Positions 17,445 through 26,636 are shown, numbered from the stretch's first letter. The stretch: 64,000 nt of DNA from UBA7455 sp026713185 (GCA_963665785.1 OY762456.1:1302001-1366000), one strand, 5' to 3'. Program-made: numbers and translations. Notes: a model not told the origin generated them from the letters alone.

Positions 17445-17651
17445 TTAGTCGCGAAGGATTCCACCAACGAAATTGGCGCCTTCGTAGGTGGCATAAATTG
17501 TCAGTGCCCGGGACACAAAGTACTGTCCTACAGTTCTTACGGCATGGTGTGTAGCGAAAGAAAGCACTACAGCAATGACAGGAAGAACCCCTCCGGAAAC
17601 CTGGTCTATTTCATCTTCAGTAAGATCTCTTGGTCCAGATATTTGATTCAT
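17445..17651 (-). CDS. Double-glycine leader peptide (bacteriocin/pheromone-like)
   Basis: A 68-residue ORF with ATG preceded by AGAGG about eight bases upstream. The N-terminus reads as a class II bacteriocin leader: DLTEDEIDQVSGG, with acidic/hydrophobic spacing and a GG cleavage site after residue 21. The predicted core is 47 residues, without cysteine. It is hydrophobic at first (VLPVIAVVLSFA), then more polar with HH and R, and contains GANFVGGIL near the end. Such leaders are normally cleaved and exported by an ABC transporter with a C39 peptidase domain; none is nearby. The function could be antimicrobial or signalling. It is flanked by an inverted repeat and a tandem-repeat promoter region. 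Confidence 0.72.
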   Translation of the reverse strand: MNQISGPRDLTEDEIDQVSGGVLPVIAVVLSFATHHAVRTVGQYFVSRALTIYATYEGANFVGGILRD

Positions 17652-17696
17652 GTTCTATACCTCTTTAAGAAAATCATGTTTGTTAAAGTTCACTAT

Positions 17697-17941
17697 TATT
17701 AATGTTGAGCGCTGTTCTTAACACACCAACAAATTTACAAAACAAATGTTAATTTTGAGCGCCATTATTAACACACCAACAAATTCACATAAAAATGTTA
17801 ATGTTGAGTGCCATTCTTAACACATCAACAAATCCACATAAAAATGTTAATGTTGAGTGCCATTCTTAACACATCAACAAATTCACATAAAAAAAGTTAA
17901 TATTGAGCGCCATTTGTATTGCACTGACATGTTCACATCAC
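17697..17941. repeat. Five tandem 49-50 bp repeats containing TGTTAA/TTAACA dyads
   Basis: Units begin near 17699, 17749, 17798, 17847 and 17897, a period of 49-50 bases, the last unit degenerate. Each well-conserved unit holds TGTTAA, about 15 bases, then TTAACA (an inverted repeat), followed by an A+T-rich CAAATTCACATAAAAA segment. Units abut with no spacers, so this is not CRISPR. The array lies about 45 bases upstream of the minus-strand peptide gene start and also upstream of the plus-strand dehydrogenase. It looks like a multi-site regulatory region. The rest of 17652-18142 shows no gene except the short ORF at 18057. Confidence 0.85.
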
Positions 17942-18056
17942 ACGGGCGAATTGATAACAGCAGATATATTCTTTTGATGTAGGAAAATACCGGTTCCACT
18001 TTACTCCCACCTCATTTTTGTGTTCCCTTACACTATTCCCAACAAAGGAGACTGAA

Positions 18057-18146
18057 TTGAAAAATGCGTCATTGGCCCCTGTCGTCTGGAAACTGGAACC
18101 GCAACGGGTTGCCCAAAGAGTATCGTCGGAGATTCATTCGGTGTGA
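18057..18146 (+). CDS. Possible 29-codon leader ORF upstream of the dehydrogenase
   Basis: A TTG codon follows an AAAGGAG ribosome-binding site at the right distance and opens a 29-codon frame that ends TCG-GTG-TGA. Its stop overlaps the GTG start of the next gene (18143) by four bases, the geometry of translational coupling. The peptide has no recognised motif. The large gene itself lacks an equally good ribosome-binding site. It may be a coupling leader, or an N-terminal segment separated by a frameshift. Confidence 0.35.
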   Translation: MKNASLAPVVWKLEPQRVAQRVSSEIHSV

Positions 18147-19180
18147 ATGAATTTCAACTACCCACATTAAGGGCGAGAGCGGGAGCGGTTTCTGATATTG
18201 CCCGGGAATACGCTGTTGAAACGGAAAAACTGGGACATCTGCACCCAAAAGTGCTGCAGTTGATTCAGGAAGCCGGTCTGCCACAACTACTCAAACCGAA
18301 TTCCACCTACACCATCAGGGAATTTATCGATATCTGTGGCATTGTCGCCGAAGGTTGCATGTCTGCCGGGTGGTGCAACTTTGTGTGGGGAGTACATAAC
18401 TACCTGATCGGACTCTTCCCGGCCGAGGTACAGGAGGAAGTCTGGACCAATCCCAGGACTCTGGTTTCCGCCTCACTTGGTCCGGTTGGACACACTGACT
18501 ATATCGGCGAGGACGGAGCAGTTGTCTCAGGGCGCTGGCGGTTCGCTTCAGGATGTGATTATGCAGACTGGCTGCTGCTGGGTATCAAGCAGGATGAAGG
18601 AGAACCACATCTGGGTCTTTTTCACAAATCAGAATATCAACTTGATGATACCTGGCAGGTCATGGGCCTCAGAGGTACTGGTTCCAAGGATGCCGTCTGT
18701 GAAAATGTACACCTGCCGCCACAACGGCTGATACCTTTTTCAGCCTCTATGGCGCCCTACGGGGCATTGCTGATTCTGGTCATAGCAGGTCCTGTTATCG
18801 GTGGCGCCCAGGCAGCTGTCAATGAATACCGGAAACAAATAGAAATCTCCCAGGGACAGAGTGTCTTGTTACGCCTCGCAGAGGCCAGTGTAGAAGTCGA
18901 TAGCGCACGCACCATTGCACTCACAGCGGCGGATATTCTGGATCTGAATCCATCGCCCGATGACTTTATGACGGCGCGTATCCTGCGCGACACCGCATTT
19001 GCTGCACGTCTGAGCAATCAGGCAACCCGGAGAGTAGTTGAAGCTGCCGGTGGCAGTGCACTGCACGAAAGCCAACCCATTCAGCGGATATTTCGTGATG
19101 TAACTGCAGGTTGTGCTCATGCCCGTTTACAGTGGGACCTGAATGTTCTCCCCTATGCTCGAATAATTGTAGGAGATTGA
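18143..19180 (+). CDS. Acyl-CoA dehydrogenase-like flavoprotein (HpaH/HsaA type)
   Basis: A 345-residue protein of the acyl-CoA dehydrogenase superfamily. It is closest by eye to the group-D monooxygenase subgroup (4-hydroxyphenylacetate or HsaA-type oxygenase subunits) because of the early HPKVLQLIQEAGLPQLLKP and the SAGWCNFVWGVHN region. The middle beta domain has VVSGRWRFASGCDYADW and WQVMGLRGTGSKDAVCENV. The C-terminal helices end with GGSALHESQPIQRIFRDVTA, the family flavin-contact motif. It is slightly shorter than the usual 380-400 residues. Whether it is a dehydrogenase or an FADH2-dependent oxygenase cannot be decided here. Confidence 0.75.
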   Translation: MNEFQLPTLRARAGAVSDIAREYAVETEKLGHLHPKVLQLIQEAGLPQLLKPNSTYTIREFIDICGIVAEGCMSAGWCNFVWGVHNYLIGLFPAEVQEEVWTNPRTLVSASLGPVGHTDYIGEDGAVVSGRWRFASGCDYADWLLLGIKQDEGEPHLGLFHKSEYQLDDTWQVMGLRGTGSKDAVCENVHLPPQRLIPFSASMAPYGALLILVIAGPVIGGAQAAVNEYRKQIEISQGQSVLLRLAEASVEVDSARTIALTAADILDLNPSPDDFMTARILRDTAFAARLSNQATRRVVEAAGGSALHESQPIQRIFRDVTAGCAHARLQWDLNVLPYARIIVGD

Positions 19181-19188
19181 CTCCAACC

Positions 19189-20271
19189 CTAACTATTCAG
19201 AGCGTCACCTTCTCTCCAGGGAGATAATTGTCCTGCATATACCGCAGGACCGTTACGGAAATGGGCAGCCTCATTCAGTGTTTCCACAAATGGCATATCA
19301 CGCGGGTACAACTGCTTATCTCTGGGTCGAGCTCCGGCTTTTGAAATGTGCCCCCACAACGGATGCCCAACTACCTCTTCCGCAATTGCCGCGGCTTCAA
19401 TCAGTTTGTCCAGGTTGTAACCTGTTTCAATTCCCAGTTCATGACACAAATCAACAAAGTCTTCCGTGGGTACATGGCCGGCTGCACGGCCATTACCGCA
19501 GTAGGGACAACCACCCATACCGCCAATAGAAGTATCAAAGCTGTCCACGCCGAATTTCAACGCCTCGTAAAAACTCGCGATCGTCGTACCCCTGGTGTTG
19601 TGCAGATGCATGTGGAAGCTGGTAATTTCCGGATAACGTTCCTGTATGGCTTCCAGAGTCTCGGCTACCGTGTGCGGCATATTCCAACCCATTGCTTCCA
19701 CAAAAGAACATTTTGTTACCGGAATGCCAGCTTCATGCCAATAGCCGACAATCAGGTCAAGCATTTCCAGGCGTTGTTGCAGTGAAAACGGACCTTCGTA
19801 ATTGGAACCAAAAAGGTTGCCCAGACCAACGGATGCACTTTCTGCACCTGCTTTCTTTGCCGCTGCAACAGTTCCGGGAATCGCCGCGATCTGTTGCGCC
19901 TGGCTCCTGTTGTAGTTCCGCCGCGCGAAAGTATCGCAGAGTTCGACGTGAGACGAGAATCCACGTTGCCCACGAACATTGATTTTTGGATACCACTTGT
20001 CAGCCCGTTCAAATCCTTTCTGATTGAATACCGCCGCGGTATACCTGATGCCTGGTTTGGGTACGAATTTCTCTGCGATTTCATCGATGCAGGCCATTTG
20101 CGGAGTCCACTTGGGATGGGCAAAGGAACCAATGGAGATCACCTTTGCGCCAGTCTCTCCCAAAGCGTCCAGCAGACGAAGTTTTTCAGAGACCGGTATG
20201 TCTGCGCGCTCGATCTGTAATCCTTCGCGCATGGTGTCATCGGTGATGGTGACAGATTTGGGGAAAGCCAT
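19189..20271 (-). CDS. HMG-CoA-lyase-family (DRE-TIM) enzyme
   Basis: A 360-residue TIM-barrel lyase/aldolase. The metal and base motif near the N-terminus is TITDDTMREGLQIE. SFHMHLHNTRGTTIASFYEA supplies the HxH metal ligands, and DTSIGGMGGCPYCGNGRAAG is the glycine-rich loop with the catalytic Cys of the HMG-CoA lyase family. The ATG at 20271 has a GAGG element upstream. The open frame extends to 20502, but that part falls in a repeat and lacks family similarity. The protein is longer than bacterial HMGL (about 300), so another 3-hydroxyacyl-CoA lyase substrate is possible. Nearby acyl-CoA genes suggest catabolism of branched acids. Confidence 0.85.
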   Translation of the reverse strand: MAFPKSVTITDDTMREGLQIERADIPVSEKLRLLDALGETGAKVISIGSFAHPKWTPQMACIDEIAEKFVPKPGIRYTAAVFNQKGFERADKWYPKINVRGQRGFSSHVELCDTFARRNYNRSQAQQIAAIPGTVAAAKKAGAESASVGLGNLFGSNYEGPFSLQQRLEMLDLIVGYWHEAGIPVTKCSFVEAMGWNMPHTVAETLEAIQERYPEITSFHMHLHNTRGTTIASFYEALKFGVDSFDTSIGGMGGCPYCGNGRAAGHVPTEDFVDLCHELGIETGYNLDKLIEAAAIAEEVVGHPLWGHISKAGARPRDKQLYPRDMPFVETLNEAAHFRNGPAVYAGQLSPWREGDALNS

Positions 20272-20352
20272 GGAGTCGCCTCTATCATTGAATATTTGAA
20301 AGATAGAGTAATTCAGGATGTCTTCATTGGCAAGTTCAAGGACTCTTATTAA

Positions 20353-20437
20353 ACATGACGAAGAAAATCCAGGTAAGCCGACCGGCCTGTTTGCTCCGCG
20401 ACAGTGGCAGGACGAGTTTTTGGCCCGCTGAAGGCTC
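20353..20437 (-). repeat. Interspersed repeat family I, copy B
   Basis: Read on the minus strand this 85-base stretch aligns with 29919-29998 with only scattered substitutions and a four-base indel. Shared blocks include GAGCCTTCAGCGGGCCAA, AAACAGGCCGG and CTTACCTGGAT. A shorter copy is at 54088-54127. It lies in the 623-base gene-free stretch between the lyase and the carboxylase. Beyond the repeat, 20438-20894 shows no gene. There is a weak promoter-like TTGCAC at 20577 followed 17 bases later by AAATAT. Confidence 0.8.
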
Positions 20438-20894
20438 TCACGTTGGGGAAGAGAAAGGGAACATAGGTACAAATTTTCCATGTCAGTCAGGCAGATAATC
20501 ACTTGAAATCAGGGTCCCGTGCGAATGTTCAGCCTGCCCGGTCAAGAATTATTTACAACTATTTTAGACGCAATAGTTGCACAGCCTACGTCCAGGCTAA
20601 AATATGCTAAGATTTAAGTTATATAAATCAGTTGGTTAGATCGCTCTCTTTGGGGAATTTAACAATTGCATCAACTTCGTATGTACAGTAATCTAGCCAC
20701 CGTGAATCCTGTTGCCAGCGTGATGGGTCCTATCGGTAAAGTGTAAATCCGGCGCCACGGTGCTGCGACATCCCGGTAGCGTTTGATTCCAGGGATCCAA
20801 TCTGCACAGAAGGTAACGGACACAACAGTTAATTCCCTGACAGGAAACCGTCAGGTCAGGCAGTACCAAATGCAGTTTCGGAATGTAGATACTT

Positions 20895-23800
20895 ATGGAC
20901 CAGGAAACAGCCGTAGATCAGTTGTACTTGAATGCAGAAAGTCTGGCGCAGGATTTTTCCCTGTTCCCCAGTATTGAACCTGCAGCGGTCATTCAGGGTG
21001 TACTCACCGAGCAACAGATTGAGCGGCAGGCTGACCTGCTCCAGCATATGGACGTGGATGCCTACATCGCGGCGACAGTTGCACCCTGTGAAGAAGCATC
21101 ACGGCCAGGTGCTCGAGATATCATACGGGCGCTGGATGTACCGCTTTATAATGAAATCTCCAACGGTCCCTATTACTCGGTGGAATGTGAATTCGACTTT
21201 TTGGGAGACCCGCGGAGAATCGGCTTAATTGCCCAGGACAGGAACCATTCATCAGGGGTCTGGGGGCCGGAACATCATGAGGCCGCCGCCCGGACAGCCA
21301 GTAATTTTGCCATCCGCTCAATTCCGATCATCACCATGGTTGATACACCCGGGGCTGATGCAAATGAACTGGCGAACGCCAATAACCAGGCTCATTCCAT
21401 ATCCAGGCTGATCGCCGAATTGTGTAATGTGGATGTGCCTACACTGGGAATCATCATTGGTCAGGGATATTCCGGCGGCGCCATACCGCTTGCATCAGGT
21501 AATCTCTTGTTGTCTTTACGTACCGGGGTATTCAATACGATCCACCCCAAGGGCTTGTCGAGTCTGGTCACCCGATACAATCTGTCCTGGCAGGAATGTG
21601 CGCAATTTGTAGGTGTATCTCCCTACGAACTTTACAAGCAGGGCAATATTGACGGTATTGTCGATTACGACCCCGGTGAAGATGACAAAATTGATAATCT
21701 GCGCAACGCCATTGTTTCCGGAATCATCTCGATAGAGGAAAGAGTAAAGTCATTTGTTGCAGAGCATCCTGAAATTCTCCAACAATATGGCCAGAATATT
21801 AATCGCTACCTGAAGCCTTCAAAGTCGATAGCAGCGGTACACGCGAGTTCCACTCTGAAGTTACGTACATCTCCCACCGAGTTCCCCAACGTATTCGGGG
21901 TAGCCTTTCGACACCTGCGATATCTTGGATTACGCAATAGAATCAAGAGTACTACCTCTACACAGTATGGTCGTTTAACGGATTTCGAGATTCCGGAAGG
22001 CGAACTGGCGCAAAGGAACCATCGTGAACGGCGTGCGGCTTTTCTGGGCTGGTTTCAGGACCCGGACAAGATCCTCTACGAAGATATACTGAATAAGGCA
22101 TGGAAGAATTTCCAGGAGAAAAAATCTGCCCTGGGTGAGGAGCGGGGACGTATTGCCAAGCTGATCTTCGGCGAGCCCTCGAGAAACTTTGAAACCGCCA
22201 GACAGGACTTGTGCCTGGTCAGTGGTCTGCATATCTATAATCGCTGGAAAGCCAGTGCAAGAAACAATCTGACCGCGTTAATTGCACACCTGAAAGACCC
22301 GGAAACCAATTCATTCCTGTTGGGTACAGACGATATCAAAGATGTGAAGCAGCTACTCAGAAAAATGTCCGCATCATCCAATGCCTTCATCTCCCACATC
22401 AAATCACTGTTCAGTTTCGATGGAAAAAAGCTGGTTGACCTTGATTATATAGAGGCCAGGAACGAGGAACAGTTATGCGCCCAACTGGTTTCCGAACTTA
22501 ATCTCATCATCGAAGGTGATTCGCTTTACGATGAGAAACTACTGGGCAACAAGAAGTCTTCGCATTACGCCAAAGAACTGTTGGCCAGTGGAGAAACGGA
22601 TTATCTGATGGTGAACAGGCGATTGCTGGAAAACAATCTCTGGACATTTATCAAACGGAAACGGGATACAGTGCTCCCGGACGATAATACGGATTTAACA
22701 ATCCTCAATGTCATTCTGCATGATGACATCCGGGATGACTTTATCCGGGAATGTCGATGCTTGATAGTCTTCTCGATTGTCTACGACAATCTGATCAGTG
22801 ACATGGTTTCCGTGGCCCGACAGGCCTACGAATCCAGAACCCTTCCGGATTCATTCATTGAGCAGTTACTGGAACGCTCCATTGCTGAAGCTGCCACCCA
22901 TGAAGTGGTTAACGGTCAGGATCCCGTGGAAATAGGCAATGATTTTGCAAACTGGATGAAATACCTCGCCCAACATGCACGCAGTACCGGATTTTTCAAG
23001 TCCGTGGAAGAGTGGATCAGAACAGTCCACAAGGATAAATCCGATACCCTGTTTGTTATCGTCAGTTTCTTTTTTGAGAAACTGTTACCGGAATATTATG
23101 ACTCAAGACAGTCTGGCAAGCGTTATGTCGGCAAGATTGAACCGGTACGTATTGGACGTCGCAAGGACTTCTGGAATCGGTTGACAATCGCTTATCGGGA
23201 TCTGCTTTTCCAGGATGTGATCAACAGGCAAATCAGGTCCGGCAGCACCAGTAAGGACAGTCTGCTGGAGAAGTACATCGAAAACTTCAGTGAATTGAAT
23301 GGTACGCTGATGTCAACCAATCCCGTTAACTTCCCAACGTTCAGACCCACGATCGAGACTGCCCTGAACAAGAATATCCAACCCTGTGGATTGATTACGG
23401 GCATCGGGGATTTCAAAACAGGACAAGGGCGTTACAGAGCAGGGATCGTAGTCTCCAATATTGACTTTCAGGTAGGTTGCATTGATAACTCGGACTGTAC
23501 CCGGTTCTGCAAACTCCTTGTGGAATGTGCTGTGCAGCGTTTACCTGTTATCTGTTTTATCTCATCCGGTGGTATGCAAACCAAGGAAGGAGCAGCGGCT
23601 CTGTTTACCATGGCGGTAGTCAATGATCGCATTACCCGATTCGTAAGGGACCATGACCTGCCCATAATCATGTTCGGATTCGGCAATTGTACCGGTGGTG
23701 CTCAAGCGAGTTTTGTGACGCATCCGCTGGTCCAGACTTATTACTTTACTGCGACACGAATGCCGTTTGCCGGACAGGCGGTTGTTGAGTCGAATCTTCC

Positions 23801-25787
23801 CTATACCTGTCTACTGAGTAACTATCTTTCTTTGACAGATGGCGCCATGAAAGGGCTGGTAAAACACCCGTTCGAGGCCAGTCTTGACGAAGAACTTCGC
23901 AATGTGGACCCAGCACTGCCATTACCTACAGAAACTGTTGAACAGGTTATTGACCGGATCATGAGTGGTGTGTTGACGGCGTCAAGGCCTGTGGTGGTCA
24001 ATCAGGTTTCGCCGGAAGAGGATCTCATCCGACCGAACAACAAGGTCCTGATCCATGCACGGGGATGCACCGCGGTGAAACTGGTTGGTAAAGCAAAGGA
24101 AATGGATATCGATATCGTTCTGGTACAGTCCGACCCCGATATGGATTCCGTGGCGGCAGATATGATCCGGGATGAAGAGAGACACAGCCTGATCTGTATC
24201 GGCGGCAATACATCCGATGAAAGTTACCTCAATGCGCTCAGTGTTTTGCGTATTGGAGAAGCAGAGGGCATAGACTGCCTGCATCCCGGTATCGGTTTTT
24301 TATCGGAAGACCCCAATTTCGCCAAACTCGTCAGGCAACGCAATGTTAATTTCATCGGACCCAAAGTGGTCAGTATGGAGACCATGGGTAATAAATCCAA
24401 TGCCATCAATACAACAATGAGTATTGGTATTCCGGTGGTGCCGGGCAGTCATGGTATCGTCGAAACAACCGAACTGGCAGCCGAGATTGCAGAAAACATC
24501 GGATTCCCCGTGCTGTTGAAAGCTGTACATGGCGGAGGAGGGAAGGGTATTCAGATAGTGGAAAGGCCGGAACAGTTGCACGGCCTGTTCCATCAAGTGA
24601 CTACCGAGGCCAGGAATGCCTTCGGCAATGGTGATCTCTACATAGAAAAGTTCGTGACTTCCCTGCGCCATATTGAGGTACAGATTCTACGGGACACTCA
24701 CGGTAATACGAAAGTGGCAGGTATCCGGGACTGTAGTGTGCAGCGGAACAATCAAAAACTGATGGAGGAATCCGGGTCAACGATCCTGCCGGACAAACTG
24801 AAGAAGTCCGTTTTTGAATACGCCAGAAAAATTGCTGATGCTGTCGACTACACCGGCGCCGGCACGGTGGAATTCATTTACGATATCCCGTCAGACGCAG
24901 TTTATTTCATGGAGATGAACACCCGTCTACAGGTAGAACATCCGGTTACCGAAGCTGTCACTGGTATCGATATCGTCAGAAAGCAGTTTGACATTGCTGC
25001 CGGTGAATCTATTGCTGATCTGGCCATCAGGGAACATGGATATGGGCTGGAAGTTCGTATCAATGCCGAGAAGGCGGTGTTGGATAATGATGGCAACATA
25101 TCCTTCGCGCCAACACCGGGAGAAATCACACGCTGTGATTTACCGGAAGTGGATGGCATTGAACTGATTTCCATGGCGTCACCGCAGAAAGTGATATCAC
25201 CCTTCTATGACAGTCTGATCATACAGGTGATCTGTCATGGCAGTAGCCGTACCGATGCCATCAGCAAGATGCTTGACTACCTCAATCAGGTCACCATTCA
25301 CGGGATTTGTACCAATATCAGCCTGATTAAAAGAATTCTGCAGGACGAGACCTTTATCAAAGGCAATTACGATACCGGTTATCTACCGGAATTTCTGAAT
25401 AAACTGGATGCGAATGAACTGGTCAGGGAATTTGAGGAGGCCAGTGGTCACACCGGGGTCACCCTGGATCTTGAGATGCTGCAGATTGAAGGCAGCGATG
25501 AACTCAGAGTGCTTTCACCATCCACTGGAGTATTTTATCTAACACCCTCACCATCGGAGCCGGAGTTTGTCAATCTGGGTGATGTTATTTCAACGCATGA
25601 TGTACTGTGTCAGTTGGAAGCGATGAAGATGTTCACACCGCTCACCCTCAACAGCTTTGCGGGCGCCACGGGTCCGGTCTACCCCTCTGGGCAGAATTAC
25701 AGGATCACCCGTATTAATCAGACATCAGGTCAACAGGTCAATGAAGGTGACCTCCTGTTCGTTATAAAGCCTGTAGTGGATGATTGA
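20895..25787 (+). CDS. Single-chain acyl-CoA carboxylase: CT-alpha, CT-beta, BC and BCCP domains
   Basis: A 1630-residue fusion. Residues about 30-300 resemble the carboxyltransferase alpha half (VDTPGADANE near 155, GQGYSGGAIPLASGN near 190). About 310-810 is a mainly helical region with no domain I recognise. About 815-1030 is a carboxyltransferase beta-like half (CFISSGGMQTKEGAAALF near 890, GFGNCTGGAQASFVTHPL). About 1048-1480 is biotin carboxylase (HGGGGKGIQ near 1215, MEMNTRLQVEHPVTE). The C-terminus is the biotin carrier with LEAMKMF, the acceptor being Lys1578. The protein should carboxylate an acyl-CoA in the cytoplasm; the substrate is unknown. The domain order differs from eukaryotic ACC (BC first, beta before alpha). 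It overlaps the LysR gene by eight bases. Confidence 0.87.
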   Translation: MDQETAVDQLYLNAESLAQDFSLFPSIEPAAVIQGVLTEQQIERQADLLQHMDVDAYIAATVAPCEEASRPGARDIIRALDVPLYNEISNGPYYSVECEFDFLGDPRRIGLIAQDRNHSSGVWGPEHHEAAARTASNFAIRSIPIITMVDTPGADANELANANNQAHSISRLIAELCNVDVPTLGIIIGQGYSGGAIPLASGNLLLSLRTGVFNTIHPKGLSSLVTRYNLSWQECAQFVGVSPYELYKQGNIDGIVDYDPGEDDKIDNLRNAIVSGIISIEERVKSFVAEHPEILQQYGQNINRYLKPSKSIAAVHASSTLKLRTSPTEFPNVFGVAFRHLRYLGLRNRIKSTTSTQYGRLTDFEIPEGELAQRNHRERRAAFLGWFQDPDKILYEDILNKAWKNFQEKKSALGEERGRIAKLIFGEPSRNFETARQDLCLVSGLHIYNRWKASARNNLTALIAHLKDPETNSFLLGTDDIKDVKQLLRKMSASSNAFISHIKSLFSFDGKKLVDLDYIEARNEEQLCAQLVSELNLIIEGDSLYDEKLLGNKKSSHYAKELLASGETDYLMVNRRLLENNLWTFIKRKRDTVLPDDNTDLTILNVILHDDIRDDFIRECRCLIVFSIVYDNLISDMVSVARQAYESRTLPDSFIEQLLERSIAEAATHEVVNGQDPVEIGNDFANWMKYLAQHARSTGFFKSVEEWIRTVHKDKSDTLFVIVSFFFEKLLPEYYDSRQSGKRYVGKIEPVRIGRRKDFWNRLTIAYRDLLFQDVINRQIRSGSTSKDSLLEKYIENFSELNGTLMSTNPVNFPTFRPTIETALNKNIQPCGLITGIGDFKTGQGRYRAGIVVSNIDFQVGCIDNSDCTRFCKLLVECAVQRLPVICFISSGGMQTKEGAAALFTMAVVNDRITRFVRDHDLPIIMFGFGNCTGGAQASFVTHPLVQTYYFTATRMPFAGQAVVESNLPYTCLLSNYLSLTDGAMKGLVKHPFEASLDEELRNVDPALPLPTETVEQVIDRIMSGVLTASRPVVVNQVSPEEDLIRPNNKVLIHARGCTAVKLVGKAKEMDIDIVLVQSDPDMDSVAADMIRDEERHSLICIGGNTSDESYLNALSVLRIGEAEGIDCLHPGIGFLSEDPNFAKLVRQRNVNFIGPKVVSMETMGNKSNAINTTMSIGIPVVPGSHGIVETTELAAEIAENIGFPVLLKAVHGGGGKGIQIVERPEQLHGLFHQVTTEARNAFGNGDLYIEKFVTSLRHIEVQILRDTHGNTKVAGIRDCSVQRNNQKLMEESGSTILPDKLKKSVFEYARKIADAVDYTGAGTVEFIYDIPSDAVYFMEMNTRLQVEHPVTEAVTGIDIVRKQFDIAAGESIADLAIREHGYGLEVRINAEKAVLDNDGNISFAPTPGEITRCDLPEVDGIELISMASPQKVISPFYDSLIIQVICHGSSRTDAISKMLDYLNQVTIHGICTNISLIKRILQDETFIKGNYDTGYLPEFLNKLDANELVREFEEASGHTGVTLDLEMLQIEGSDELRVLSPSTGVFYLTPSPSEPEFVNLGDVISTHDVLCQLEAMKMFTPLTLNSFAGATGPVYPSGQNYRITRINQTSGQQVNEGDLLFVIKPVVDD

Positions 25788-26625
25788 AAACATGGAAACC
25801 CTGCTGGTGCTCTCACGCACCGGTACCATGCTGGAAGCCAGCACTGAATTGCGTATATCCCAGTCTGCTGTCAGCAAGCGAATTGCCGCACTGGAGAAAT
25901 ACTATGACCGGCCACTGATTCAGAAGAAAGGCAGGCGGGTGGAATTGACCCAACATGGCCGACACCTTGTGGATAAACTGGCGCCGGTACTGTCTGAACT
26001 CAGGGATTTGTTCCTTGATGATTCCAGTACCGGGAAAGGAGAATTGATCATTGGTGTGTCAGATGCCATTCTGTCCTCCTGGGGGCCGGCAATCTTTTAC
26101 CGGATAAAACAGGAAATGCCGGAGATATCGTTTGTGTTCCACACGCATCGAACACCAGTGGTGCTGGATCGCATCAGATCGGGAGAATTCATGGCTGGTG
26201 TCTGTACCGGGTCCGATGATCTGGATACCGATTTACAATCGGAGGTATTGACTCAGGAACCCATGGTGATAATCCCCTCGGCTTGTAACCCGATCAAATT
26301 TCCCTGGCAAGGTGAGTTATCTGTCATTACCATCGAAGACTACTCCGGCGCCTGGCGATCATTCCGTGACGAGGTGGGTAAATTGCATATTCGCCGGGTG
26401 GTATCTCTGGAGTCGTTTTTCAGTGTTGCGCAAATGGCAATAGCGGGTTTTGGTCATGGCATGGTTCCCATCGGGGTGGCTGAAACACTGAAAGTACCGC
26501 AAGAATGTCTTATCAACCTGGGTCCCAAAGGTTTGAACAGACCTGTTCGGTTTGTGGCGCGAAAATCGACATATGCATTACCTGTTGTGGCTAAATTTTA
26601 TCGATCCCTTGTCTTGAAATTATAA
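25780..26625 (+). CDS. LysR-family transcriptional regulator
   Basis: A 281-residue protein with an N-terminal winged helix (residues 1-60; LRISQSAVSKRIAALEKYYD is the recognition region) and a periplasmic-binding-protein-like effector domain beginning around GELIIGVSDAIL. The start at 25780 overlaps the carboxylase stop; ATG at 25792 is an alternative. Because it is co-directional and overlaps the carboxylase, it is probably co-transcribed. It likely controls that gene in response to a metabolite, though LysR genes usually sit divergent to their targets. It is convergent with the GntR-PurM gene, 11 bases away. Confidence 0.9.
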   Translation: MIENMETLLVLSRTGTMLEASTELRISQSAVSKRIAALEKYYDRPLIQKKGRRVELTQHGRHLVDKLAPVLSELRDLFLDDSSTGKGELIIGVSDAILSSWGPAIFYRIKQEMPEISFVFHTHRTPVVLDRIRSGEFMAGVCTGSDDLDTDLQSEVLTQEPMVIIPSACNPIKFPWQGELSVITIEDYSGAWRSFRDEVGKLHIRRVVSLESFFSVAQMAIAGFGHGMVPIGVAETLKVPQECLINLGPKGLNRPVRFVARKSTYALPVVAKFYRSLVLKL

Positions 26626-26636
26626 GATTCAGAAAC

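Noticed and set aside
17118..17702. 194-codon plus-strand ORF across the peptide gene
   Set aside because: Antisense to the FAD subunit and the double-glycine peptide; no motif, and the minus-strand gene has a proper ribosome site.
17697..17941. CRISPR-like array
   Set aside because: The 49-50 bp units abut with no unique spacers and there are no cas genes; it is a simple tandem repeat.
20272..20502. 77-residue N-terminal extension of the HMG-CoA-lyase-like protein
   Set aside because: The segment falls in a family I repeat and the family starts at the Met near 20271 with a good ribosome site.
20577..20605. Promoter for the carboxylase gene
   Set aside because: TTGCAC with AAATAT is weak and almost 300 bases from the start; noted but not called.
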